Source of the DNA: Paracoccaceae bacterium
Lineage (GTDB): Bacteria > Pseudomonadota > Alphaproteobacteria > Rhodobacterales > Rhodobacteraceae
Direction of reading: 5' to 3'
DNA length: 6,141 nt
Assembly (NCBI GenBank): GCA_002682975.1
Contig: NYSJ01000079.1
Coordinates: 1 to 6,141, forward strand
The position numbers and the translations under genes are program-made. Under the pieces are notes generated by a model. That model did not search any database, was not told where the DNA came from, and saw only the letters and a list, made by a program, of their open reading frames with translations. Positions 1 to 6,141 of the stretch are shown here, one piece after another; the first letter of the stretch is position 1; each line of letters starts with the position of its first letter.

Positions 1-6
1 CAGTTT

Positions 7-22
7 CTCCTGATCACCTCCT
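7..22 (-). promoter_or_regulatory. possible ribosome binding site of a divergent gene beyond the left edge
   Basis: Read on the minus strand, positions 22-12 give AGGAGGTGATC, fully complementary to the conserved 3' end of 16S rRNA, and positions 11-7 give a second AGGAG. If a start codon lies immediately outside the window (just left of position 1), the second AGGAG would be about 6 nt from it, an ideal spacing. This suggests a divergently transcribed gene and would make 1-179 a shared promoter region. The start codon itself is not visible, so this remains an inference. Confidence 0.3.
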
Positions 23-179
23 CGCATTGACGATCCTCGTCACAGCACCGCTAGTTAATTTTGAAAATAAGTTTGCCCTTTGAGCTTGTTGCTATATCTT
101 TAAAGTGTTGAAGGCATATTTCCTTTGTGTAGGAAAACAATGTAGTGCCAGCTGATTTTGCTAGCTTAAAGAATGTTGC

Positions 180-1307
180 ATGGATTATTTGTCTTATTCA
201 CATAACCAAACACTGGTTATTTTGTCGCTTTTTTTGGCCGTTGTATCGGGCTTTACCGGATTCACATTAACCCAAAATCTGTCAGAAAAAACCCTATTCC
301 AGAGAAAATTATCTGTCTCAATGGCTGCAGTAGCTCTCGGCGGTGGTATTTGGTCTATGCATTTTGTTGCCATGTTGGGTTTAAGCCTCCCAGTTATGGT
401 GTTTTATGATGCCGCAATAACATTAGCATCAGCATTAATTGCCATACTGGTTGTTGCAGTTGCACTAATGATTTTACATTTCTTCGTTAGAACCTCGTTA
501 AATATAGTTCTAGCCGGCTGTATAGTAGGGACTGGAATACTTCTAATGCACTACATTGGAATGGCAGGACTGCAATTGTGTAAACCGGTTTACACTATAG
601 AGGGATTATTTTTGTCTTCGATTGTGGCATTGTTTTCTTGTATTGTCGCTTTCTGGGTTGCCTACAAAGAGCGTAATAACCGCAATATATTTTTCGCAAC
701 TTTGTGTTTTGGTATTTCAGTGGTTTCAGTTCACTTTCTTGCCATAGTTAATACTAAGTTTGTGGAAGTTTCGACAAGTTCAGAATTTGGACCGTTGATA
801 AGTAATGAAACTCTTGCAGTCATAGTAGTATTATCAAGTTTTATTATTCTATGTTTATTTTTGTGGGTCAGCGCTACCTTTCTGACCCCTAATGTTTTAT
901 TTTCTAAAGGTATGGAGCACGAGAAAATATTAGATGGTGAAACAAAATTGGACAACCAGCATATTCCGTGTGAACGAGATGGTACTAAGATTTTTATAGC
1001 GTTAAAAGATGTATTGGCAATCAGAGCAGATGGTCACTATTCGCAAGTATATACCGAAAAAGAAAAATATTTTTGTGTTTGGCCCATCACTGAAGTAGCT
1101 CGAAGACTTGAAAATGTTGGATTTATCAAAGTTCACCGCAGCTACATTGTGAATCCTGTAAAGGTGGATCGTTTTGAGCGTCTAAAAGATAAGGGTTACT
1201 GTGTATTTGGACCTCCGACAGCACCTAAAATACCCGTTAGTAGATCACAGCTCAAAGCGGCTCAAGCAGCAATAATCACGACACCTGGAGCCATTGGCGC
1301 GAAATAG
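180..1307 (+). CDS. coxC: CoxC-like membrane regulator: MHYT sensor domain plus LytTR DNA-binding domain
   Basis: The 375-residue protein has about seven hydrophobic segments (roughly residues 10-30, 46-70, 78-102, 108-131, 141-162, 170-191, 211-235), then a soluble C-terminal LytTR domain (about 265-365) with the typical HRSYIVNP stretch at 319-326. Three MHYT-type motifs lie in the membrane part: MHFVAM (60-65), MHYIGM (123-128) and a degenerate VHFLAI (184-189). MHYT domains are proposed to bind a metal, probably copper, and to sense a diatomic gas; LytTR domains bind DNA. CoxC and CoxH of Oligotropha share this architecture, and the position just before coxM favours coxC. The ATG at 180 is the first start after the in-frame TAG at 162-164; only a weak AAAGAA precedes it. 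The gene looks more AT-rich than coxMSL. Sensing of CO or O2 and control of the cox genes are inferred. Confidence 0.88.
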   Translation: MDYLSYSHNQTLVILSLFLAVVSGFTGFTLTQNLSEKTLFQRKLSVSMAAVALGGGIWSMHFVAMLGLSLPVMVFYDAAITLASALIAILVVAVALMILHFFVRTSLNIVLAGCIVGTGILLMHYIGMAGLQLCKPVYTIEGLFLSSIVALFSCIVAFWVAYKERNNRNIFFATLCFGISVVSVHFLAIVNTKFVEVSTSSEFGPLISNETLAVIVVLSSFIILCLFLWVSATFLTPNVLFSKGMEHEKILDGETKLDNQHIPCERDGTKIFIALKDVLAIRADGHYSQVYTEKEKYFCVWPITEVARRLENVGFIKVHRSYIVNPVKVDRFERLKDKGYCVFGPPTAPKIPVSRSQLKAAQAAIITTPGAIGAK

Positions 1308-1348
1308 GGCGCAGTTCGTGCAAAAAATGCGGTAACTATTAATTAAAA

Positions 1349-1383
1349 GAAGAACTTTGTCTGATCTTCAGAGATCCTTCTTC
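1349..1383 (+). promoter_or_regulatory. dyad-symmetric leader element upstream of coxM
   Basis: GAAGAA (1349-1354) can pair with TTCTTC (1378-1383), and inside it TCTGA (1360-1364) can pair with TCAGA (1368-1372) around a 3-nt loop. An alternative inner dyad is GATCT/AGATC at 1363-1367 and 1372-1376. There is no T-run after it, so it is not a convincing terminator. It lies in the 101-bp gap between coxC and coxM, where an operator or leader for coxMSL would be expected. Stems are short and AT-rich, so chance is possible. Confidence 0.25.
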
Positions 1384-1393
1384 AATTGGATTC

Positions 1394-1400
1394 AAGGGGG
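1394..1400 (+). promoter_or_regulatory. ribosome binding site of coxM
   Basis: AAGGGGG lies 8 nt before the ATG at 1409 and supports that start. The start is also fixed by the family, since FAD-binding residues downstream then fall at 32-36 exactly as in Oligotropha CoxM. Confidence 0.75.
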
Positions 1401-1408
1401 ACATAAAA

Positions 1409-2260
1409 ATGATTCCAGCAGCATTTGATTATTACAGACCACAAAATTTAGATGGTGTTATATCCTTATTGCAAGAACATGGGGATGATGCTCGGGTAAT
1501 AGCGGGAGGGCACAGCCTAATCCCTTTGATGAAACTTCGGATGGCTGAAGTTCCGCATTTGATCGACTTACAAAATATTACAGAGTTGTTTGGGATTGAA
1601 GTGGGTTCGAAAGTTCGGCTTGGCGCAATGGCAACACAATCAGATATTATCAACGATATTTCTTTGGCCTCAGCGGCTCCCATTTTGAAGGAGGCGTCGC
1701 TACAGATTGCTGATCCACAAGTTCGCTACATGGGGACAGTCGGAGGAAACGTAGCTAATGGAGACCCCGGCAACGACATGCCTGGTCTAATGCAGTGTCT
1801 AGATGCATCATTTATTTTGCGAGGTCCAGATGGTGAGCGGGAAGTGAAGGCTCGCGATTTTTATCAGGGAGCATACATGACGGAGCGAGAGGATGATGAA
1901 GTGCTGGTTGCAGTAACTTTTGATGCGCCAAAAGGCGGCTACGCGTACGAAAAGCAAAAGAGAAAAATTGGAGATTACGCCACTGCCGCAGCTGCAGTAA
2001 TTATTTCCAGAGATGGCTCAGTCTGCAAAGAAGCATCGATAGCTATGACGAATTTAAGCGACACCCCAGTATTCTGTACAGATGCGTCCAACAGCTTAAT
2101 TGGAACTTCGGTAACGTCAGATGATATCAAAAAAGCAGTAAATGGAATGATTAAAGCTATAGATCCTGCGGATGACAATAGAGGGCCAGTTGAGTTTAAA
2201 AAACACGCTGCCTCTATGGTGCTTACAAGGGCGATTAGAAGTGCTTGGGAACGGGCTTAG
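1409..2260 (+). CDS. coxM: carbon monoxide dehydrogenase medium subunit (FAD-binding)
   Basis: CoxM is the flavoprotein subunit of the cytoplasmic (CoxL-CoxM-CoxS)2 enzyme; it takes electrons from the CoxS clusters onto FAD and delivers them towards the quinone pool. The 283-residue product is close to the 288 of Oligotropha CoxM. Two FAD pyrophosphate-binding motifs are visible, AGGHS at 32-36 and TVGGN at 110-114, in a molybdopterin-dehydrogenase FAD-binding fold, followed by the NGDPGND stretch (117-123), the conserved KRKIGDYA segment and a CO dehydrogenase flavoprotein C-terminal domain (about 180-280). The gene appears intact. It starts 101 bp after coxC and ends 11 bp before coxS, so it probably leads the structural operon coxMSL. 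Other members of the xanthine oxidase family have similar medium subunits, but the adjacent form I coxL settles the assignment. Confidence 0.96.
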   Translation: MIPAAFDYYRPQNLDGVISLLQEHGDDARVIAGGHSLIPLMKLRMAEVPHLIDLQNITELFGIEVGSKVRLGAMATQSDIINDISLASAAPILKEASLQIADPQVRYMGTVGGNVANGDPGNDMPGLMQCLDASFILRGPDGEREVKARDFYQGAYMTEREDDEVLVAVTFDAPKGGYAYEKQKRKIGDYATAAAAVIISRDGSVCKEASIAMTNLSDTPVFCTDASNSLIGTSVTSDDIKKAVNGMIKAIDPADDNRGPVEFKKHAASMVLTRAIRSAWERA

Positions 2261-2266
2261 GGAGAG
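2259..2266 (+). promoter_or_regulatory. ribosome binding site that decides the coxS start
   Basis: AGGGAGAG, with the GGGAG core at 2260-2264, stands 7 nt before ATG 2272. This favours the ATG over an in-frame TTG at 2245, which would overlap coxM and has no good Shine-Dalgarno sequence in front. Confidence 0.75.
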
Positions 2267-2271
2267 AAATA

Positions 2272-2766
2272 ATGTCAGGAAAAATGGAAATAAAATTAAA
2301 CGTTAACGGCGAAGATCATGAATTTTCAGCAGAGCCGCGAGAATTGTTGGTTCATGCGCTTAGAGAAAGACTTAATCTAACCGGCCCGCACGTGGGGTGT
2401 GAGACGGGGCATTGTGGCGCCTGTACTATTACTATGAATGGAAAGTCAGTTAAATCTTGTACTGTTTTCGTTGCACAAGCAGACGGCGCCGATTTAACGA
2501 CTATCGAAGGTATGGGAACACCAGATAACATGCATGTTTTGCAAGAGGCCTTTCGTGAGCATCACGGTCTACAGTGTGGTTATTGCACACCAGGAATGAT
2601 TACTCGAGCAGCGAAATTACTCGAAGAAAACCCCACTCCAACCGAAGAAGAGGTTCGGTTTGGAATGGCTGGAAATCTTTGCCGCTGTACAGGTTATCAA
2701 AATATTGTGAAATCTATTATGGCAGCAGCTAGTGAAATGAATAGTGCTAAGGAGGCAGCACAATGA
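2272..2766 (+). CDS. coxS: carbon monoxide dehydrogenase small subunit (2x [2Fe-2S])
   Basis: CoxS carries two [2Fe-2S] clusters that wire the CoxL Mo/Cu site to FAD in CoxM. Starting at ATG 2272 the protein has 164 residues, the normal family size (about 166). All eight cluster ligands are present: Cys43, Cys48, Cys51 and Cys63 in the N-terminal plant-ferredoxin-like domain (CETGHCGAC pattern), and Cys102, Cys105, Cys137 and Cys139 in the C-terminal four-helix domain (CGYC and CRC patterns). These positions are nearly identical to those of Oligotropha CoxS. The stop codon overlaps the coxL start as ATGA at 2763-2766, implying translational coupling. The alternative TTG start at 2245 would add nine residues (MGTGLGREI) and is unlikely. 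A second in-frame ATG at 2284 is possible but poorly placed for the Shine-Dalgarno sequence. Confidence 0.96.
   Translation: MSGKMEIKLNVNGEDHEFSAEPRELLVHALRERLNLTGPHVGCETGHCGACTITMNGKSVKSCTVFVAQADGADLTTIEGMGTPDNMHVLQEAFREHHGLQCGYCTPGMITRAAKLLEENPTPTEEEVRFGMAGNLCRCTGYQNIVKSIMAAASEMNSAKEAAQ
2749..2755 (+). promoter_or_regulatory. strong ribosome binding site of coxL inside the coxS 3' end
   Basis: AAGGAGG, a near-perfect Shine-Dalgarno sequence, lies 7 nt before the coxL ATG at 2763 and overlaps the last codons of coxS. Together with the ATGA overlap it should give efficient, coupled translation of the two subunits. Confidence 0.85.
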
Positions 2767-5180
2767 ACGATATGACGCCAGATAGAAATGAACGAAAAGC
2801 TAACCTTAAAGGATTAGGTTCCTCCAGAAAGCGCGTCGAGGATGCGCGATTTACTCAGGGTAAGGGTAATTACGTCGACGACATTAAATTAGCTGGAATG
2901 CTACATGGTGATTTCGTACGATCGCCATATGCTCATGCTCGGGTAAAATCTATTAATACCGACGCGGCAATGGCTCTCGATGGTGTTGTAGCTGTACTTA
3001 CAGCAAAGGATTTAGAACCTCTTGGTCTGCATTGGATGCCAACGTTGGCAGGTGATAAGCAAATGGTTTTGGCCGATGGAAAAGTGCTATTCCAAGGTCA
3101 AGAAGTTGCTTACGTTGTTGCTAAAGACCGATATATTGCCGCAGATGGTGCAGAGTTAGTTGAAGTCGAGTATGAAGAACTGCCTGTATTAGTGGATCCA
3201 TTTGAGTCACTGCAGTCCGACGTGGTTTTACGCGAAGATTTGGATCCCAAAGCTGATGGCGCGCATGGTCCTCGGAAGCATCATAATCACATTTTTACTT
3301 GGGAAGTAGGCGAAAAGGAAGCAACGGAGCAAGTGATTGACGCATCAGATGTGGTCGCTGAAGAAATGGTTTATTACCATCGAACACATCCTTGTCCTTT
3401 GGAAACTTGTGGTTGTGTAGCGTCAATGGACAAAGTGAATGGCAAGTTAACACTATATGGAACATTTCAAGCACCGCATGCAATACGAACCGTGGTCAGC
3501 CTGATTTCGGGTTTGGAAGAGCATAACATACGAGTAATTTCTCCAGATATCGGAGGCGGATTTGGAAATAAAGTGGGCGCTTATCCCGGTTATGTCTGTT
3601 CAGTCGTTGCGTCTATAGTAACTGGTGTTCCGGTGAAATGGGTTGAAGATCGAATGGAAAACCTAATGACTACCGCTTTTGCCAGGGACTACTGGATGAA
3701 AGGTAAAATAAGTGCGACGAAAGAAGGGAAAATCACTGGTCTATGGTGTCATACAACAGCAGATCATGGAGGTTTTGACGCCTGTGCTGACCCAACAAAA
3801 TTTCCAGCGGGTTTTATGAACATCTGTACTGGCTCTTATGATATCCCTACAGCATATTTATCTGTGGACGGTGTTTATACTAATAAAGCACCAGGTGGCG
3901 TTGCATATAGGTGCTCTTTCCGAGTGACTGAAGCAGCGTATTTTATTGAGCGGATGATTGAACTTTTAGCAATAGAGCTAAATATGGATGCTGCAGAAGT
4001 GAGGCGTATTAATTTTATCAAAAAAGATCAATTTCCTTACAAATCAGCTCTAGGTTGGGAGTATGACAGTGGTGATTATCACACAGCTTGGGATAAGGCC
4101 TTAAAAGCTGTTGGTTATGATGACCTAAGGAATGAGCAAGCTCAGCGCGTAGAAGACTTTAAAGCTGGTAAGACGCGAAAACTACTGGGCATTGGTCTAA
4201 CACACTTTACTGAAATTGTTGGCGCTGGACCTGTTAAGAACTGTGATATTCTTGGTTTAGGTATGTTCGATAGTTGTGAAATACGTATACACCCAACTGG
4301 ATCTGCAATAGCGAGGTTAGGTACAATAAGTCAGGGACAAGGCCATGCAACTACTTTTGCGCAGATCCTGGCTTCAGAAATTGGCTTGTCGGCAGACTCG
4401 ATTACAATTGAAGAAGGCGATACAGATACCGCACCTTATGGGCTGGGTACATATGGATCCCGCTCAACACCTGTAGCCGGCGCGGCTACGGCTATGGCTG
4501 GAAGAAAAATTCGTGCAAAAGCTCAAATGATTGCTGCATATATGTTAGAAGTACATGATGACGACGTTGAGTTTGACGTAGATCGTTTTGTGGTAAAAGG
4601 AGCTCCAGAGCGTTTTAAAACAATGAAGGAAATAGCATTTGCAGCTTATAACCAGGCGATACCTGGTCTTGAGCCTGGTCTGGAAGCGGTAAGTTACTAC
4701 GATCCTCCAAATATGACCTATCCTTTTGGTGCGTATATCTGCGTGATGGAAATTGATGTAGATACTGGTGAGCATGAGATCCGTAAGTTTTACGCTTTGG
4801 ATGATTGCGGTACGCGGATCAATCCGATGATTATAGAGGGCCAGGTTCATGGTGGTTTGACGGAAGCGCTCGCAATAGCTATGGGTCAAGAAATAGCATA
4901 TGATAGCATGGGTAATGTGAAGACCGGTACACTTATGGATTTTTTCATACCAACAGCTTGGGAAACACCTAACTACACAACGGATCACACGACAACTCCT
5001 AGTCCACATCATCCAATTGGTGCTAAGGGCGTTGGCGAAAGTCCAAACGTAGGCGGTGTTCCGGCTTTTTCAAATGCTGTGCATGATGCATTTAGAGCTT
5101 TTGGGTTGCGTCAATCACATATGCCTCACGATCATTGGCGTATATGGAAAACTGCGAATGACCTTGGATTGCATGGCTAG
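2763..5180 (+). CDS. coxL: form I carbon monoxide dehydrogenase large subunit (Mo/Cu catalytic)
   Basis: CoxL oxidises CO + H2O to CO2 + 2 H+ + 2 e- at a [CuSMoO2] centre on molybdopterin cytosine dinucleotide. The product has 805 residues against 809 in Oligotropha CoxL, and all landmark residues are offset by a constant four: Gln236 (Gln240), GGGFG at 264-268 (268-272), the catalytic loop AYRCSFR at 381-387 with copper-ligand Cys384 (Cys388), QGQGH at 524-528, GTYGSRS at 562-568 and the base Glu759 in GVGES (Glu763). The Arg before Cys384 corresponds to the residue reported as hydroxyarginine in Hydrogenophaga CO dehydrogenase. Domains run from an aldehyde oxidase a/b-hammerhead N-terminal part (about 20-150) to the molybdopterin-binding part. 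No signal peptide is seen, consistent with a cytoplasmic enzyme assembled with CoxM and CoxS. The gene appears intact. One oddity is Ala529 after QGQGH, where I recall Glu in Oligotropha. Confidence 0.98.
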   Translation: MNDMTPDRNERKANLKGLGSSRKRVEDARFTQGKGNYVDDIKLAGMLHGDFVRSPYAHARVKSINTDAAMALDGVVAVLTAKDLEPLGLHWMPTLAGDKQMVLADGKVLFQGQEVAYVVAKDRYIAADGAELVEVEYEELPVLVDPFESLQSDVVLREDLDPKADGAHGPRKHHNHIFTWEVGEKEATEQVIDASDVVAEEMVYYHRTHPCPLETCGCVASMDKVNGKLTLYGTFQAPHAIRTVVSLISGLEEHNIRVISPDIGGGFGNKVGAYPGYVCSVVASIVTGVPVKWVEDRMENLMTTAFARDYWMKGKISATKEGKITGLWCHTTADHGGFDACADPTKFPAGFMNICTGSYDIPTAYLSVDGVYTNKAPGGVAYRCSFRVTEAAYFIERMIELLAIELNMDAAEVRRINFIKKDQFPYKSALGWEYDSGDYHTAWDKALKAVGYDDLRNEQAQRVEDFKAGKTRKLLGIGLTHFTEIVGAGPVKNCDILGLGMFDSCEIRIHPTGSAIARLGTISQGQGHATTFAQILASEIGLSADSITIEEGDTDTAPYGLGTYGSRSTPVAGAATAMAGRKIRAKAQMIAAYMLEVHDDDVEFDVDRFVVKGAPERFKTMKEIAFAAYNQAIPGLEPGLEAVSYYDPPNMTYPFGAYICVMEIDVDTGEHEIRKFYALDDCGTRINPMIIEGQVHGGLTEALAIAMGQEIAYDSMGNVKTGTLMDFFIPTAWETPNYTTDHTTTPSPHHPIGAKGVGESPNVGGVPAFSNAVHDAFRAFGLRQSHMPHDHWRIWKTANDLGLHG

Positions 5181-5188
5181 TAAGATAA

Positions 5189-5212
5189 AGTGAGGGCATA
5201 AAGGCCCTCACT
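5189..5212 (+). other. perfect 9-bp hairpin between coxL and coxD
   Basis: AGTGAGGGC (5189-5197) and GCCCTCACT (5204-5212) form a perfect 9-bp stem with a 6-nt loop ATAAAG, 8 nt after the coxL stop. No T-tract follows (the next bases are AGATTGG), so it is not a classic intrinsic terminator. It fits an mRNA-stabilising or processing element, or a partial terminator, that lowers expression of coxD and following genes relative to coxMSL. That role is inferred. Confidence 0.65.
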
Positions 5213-5227
5213 AGATTGGACAGCAGA

Positions 5228-6103
5228 ATGGAATGGAAAGAGCTTCAAGCTGCATTGGCTAGGCAAAGTTATATTGCATCGAATGATTTAGTTATTGCAA
5301 TCCAGCTCGCTTTGTCGCTGGAACGGCCTCTTTTGTTGGAAGGTTCTGCAGGAGTTGGAAAGACTGAGCTTGCGAGAGCACTTTCTCAAACCCGCTCAAC
5401 TAAACTCATTCGGTTGCAATGTTACGAAGGCTTAGACTCAGCCCAGTCTATTTATGAGTGGAATTATCAGAGACAACTAATCTCAATTAGGGCCGCCGCA
5501 GATGATGGAATTTCCAGAGAGCAAATTGAAAAACATGTTTTTTCAAAAGATTTTCTTCTGGAACGCCCACTCCTCATGTCAATTACCCAAGATAAATCAC
5601 CAGTATTATTAATTGATGAAATTGATAGGGCAGATGAAGAGTTTGAAGCTTATTTGTTAGAGATTTTGTCCGATTATCAAGTTTCGATACCTGAGTTGGG
5701 CACCATAAGTTTTGTTACCAAGCCTATTGTTATTTTAACTTCGAATGGTACCAGGGATTTATCTGACGCCTTGAGGCGACGTTGTTTATATAGTTATGTC
5801 GAATATCCTGACCGTTCTACTGAGATTGATATTTTAAAAGCGAAGCAGCCAGATATAGATTCAACACTTGCATCCCAAATCATAGACTTTGTGCAGAAGT
5901 TGCGAAAAGAGGAACTAGAAAAGACACCTGGTATTGCTGAGATGCTGGATTTTTCTGCTGCCCTAATAGGTCTTGGCGTCAATGATTTATCTCATGATCC
6001 TGAAATTCTGCAATCAGCTATGACTACATTGCTTAAGACAAAATCAGACCAGTGGAATATAACGACTGAGGTTGCACAGCGCATTGCAGGACAAGCTGCA
6101 TGA
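5228..6103 (+). CDS. coxD: CoxD, MoxR-type AAA+ ATPase for CO dehydrogenase active-site maturation
   Basis: From ATG 5228 the product has 291 residues, close to Oligotropha CoxD (about 295). It is a single MoxR-family AAA+ module: Walker A GSAGVGKT at 39-46, Walker B LLIDE ending at Asp130-Glu131, followed by DRAD, sensor-1 region TSNGTRDL at 171-178 with Asn173, and an arginine-rich ALRRRC at 181-186 that can supply the arginine finger. A helical lid follows (about 210-290). In Oligotropha, CoxD is an ATP-dependent chaperone-like protein needed to add sulfur (and allow copper) to the Mo centre of apo-CoxL, acting with the VWA-type protein CoxE. The ATG has a weak GGA at 5218-5220, 7 nt upstream. 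An in-frame TTG at 5216 would add four residues and has only AAAGG (5200-5204) before it, inside the hairpin. The end overlaps the next frame by ATGA. Confidence 0.93.
   Translation: MEWKELQAALARQSYIASNDLVIAIQLALSLERPLLLEGSAGVGKTELARALSQTRSTKLIRLQCYEGLDSAQSIYEWNYQRQLISIRAAADDGISREQIEKHVFSKDFLLERPLLMSITQDKSPVLLIDEIDRADEEFEAYLLEILSDYQVSIPELGTISFVTKPIVILTSNGTRDLSDALRRRCLYSYVEYPDRSTEIDILKAKQPDIDSTLASQIIDFVQKLRKEELEKTPGIAEMLDFSAALIGLGVNDLSHDPEILQSAMTTLLKTKSDQWNITTEVAQRIAGQAA
6088..6091 (+). promoter_or_regulatory. ribosome binding site of the next gene (coxE)
   Basis: AGGA lies 8 nt before the ATG at 6100, within the last codons of coxD. It supports the reading of that ATG as a real, translationally coupled start. 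Confidence 0.55.
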
Positions 6104-6141
6104 CGCGAGTTACTAAATTTTCGGCTCAAGATAGTGGTCCA
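6100..6141 (+). CDS. coxE: start of next gene, probably coxE (VWA-domain maturation protein), cut by window end
   Basis: An ATG at 6100 overlaps the coxD stop (ATGA, 6100-6103), is preceded by AGGA with good spacing, and opens a frame with no stop in the 14 codons to the end of the window (MTRVTKFSAQDSGP). Too little is visible to recognise the family from sequence. The name rests on gene order, since coxE follows coxD in form I cox clusters; CoxE is a VWA-domain partner of the CoxD ATPase in building the CuSMo centre. If the assignment is right, the next bases should encode a protein of roughly 400 residues with a C-terminal VWA domain. Confidence 0.55.
   Translation, partial: MTRVTKFSAQDSGP

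Noticed and set aside
12..22. GATCACCTCCT, identical to the 3' end of 16S rRNA
   Set aside because: The bases before it do not match the conserved 16S 3' helix, so this is not an rRNA remnant. It is better read as a minus-strand Shine-Dalgarno sequence.
3..83. Plus-strand frame open from the left edge to TGA at 81-83, possible tail of an upstream gene
   Set aside because: Only 26 codons (VSPDHLLALTILVTAPL...), not recognisable; could arise by chance. Kept as the main alternative to the divergent-gene idea.
73..100. Sigma70-like promoter TTGCCC - 16 bp - TATCTT upstream of coxC
   Set aside because: Both boxes match only 4 of 6 consensus bases in an AT-rich region, so it cannot be told from chance.
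731..955. Minus-strand open frame of 74 codons inside coxC
   Set aside because: Antisense to the regulator's membrane region and its linker towards the LytTR domain; product has no recognisable family.
4473..4489. Inverted repeat GTAGCC/GGCTAC in coxL
   Set aside because: A 6-bp stem within conserved coding sequence (VAGAAT); explained by Ala/Gly codons.
4651..4680. ACCAGG/CCTGGT dyad and repeated CCTGGTC in coxL
   Set aside because: Arises from the repeated [10 protein letters not shown] peptide segment that is conserved in CoxL; no sign of a regulatory or mobile element.
4545..5012. Minus-strand open frame of 155 codons inside coxL
   Set aside because: It lies antisense to a strongly conserved part of coxL, and its product has no recognisable domain. 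It is a by-product of the coxL codon pattern.
1..6141. tRNA genes, CRISPR arrays, insertion sequences, toxin-antitoxin or phage genes
   Set aside because: No repeat arrays, transposase-like frames, terminal repeats or tRNA-like folds were seen; nearly all of the window is accounted for by cox genes.

Overview
The window holds part of an aerobic carbon monoxide oxidation (cox) cluster, all on the plus strand, in the order coxC - coxM - coxS - coxL - coxD - coxE (start only). It matches the core of the known coxBCMSLDEFGHIK arrangement of Oligotropha carboxidovorans. The key diagnostic is the CoxL active-site loop AYRCSFR (Cys384), the signature of form I, authentic Mo/Cu carbon monoxide dehydrogenase, rather than the AYRGAGR loop of form II homologues.

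Organism: gene order and protein sequence point to a proteobacterium that oxidises CO aerobically, probably as a supplementary energy source. The DNA is visibly AT-rich compared with classical high-GC carboxidotrophs and Roseobacter relatives, so a low-GC, perhaps marine, alpha- or gammaproteobacterium is plausible. This cannot be settled from the window.

Layout: 1-179 is apparently non-coding and may carry, at its left edge, the ribosome binding site of a divergent gene lying outside the window. 180-1307 encodes a membrane sensor-regulator (MHYT sensor plus LytTR DNA-binding domain, CoxC type). A 101-bp gap with some dyad symmetry leads into coxM (FAD subunit), coxS (2x[2Fe-2S] subunit) and coxL (Mo/Cu catalytic subunit). 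A 9-bp perfect hairpin sits between coxL and coxD. coxD encodes a MoxR-type AAA+ ATPase and overlaps the start of the next frame (ATGA), expected to be coxE.

How it works together: CoxL oxidises CO with water to CO2. Electrons pass through the two CoxS iron-sulfur clusters to FAD in CoxM and on to the respiratory chain. CoxD, with CoxE and others downstream, matures the Cu-S-Mo centre of CoxL. The CoxC-type protein probably controls expression. This is a recognisable, intact known system; I found no clearly new system. The points most worth following up are the coxL-coxD hairpin, the degenerate third MHYT motif, an unusual Ala next to the molybdenum cofactor loop, and the possible divergent gene at the left edge.
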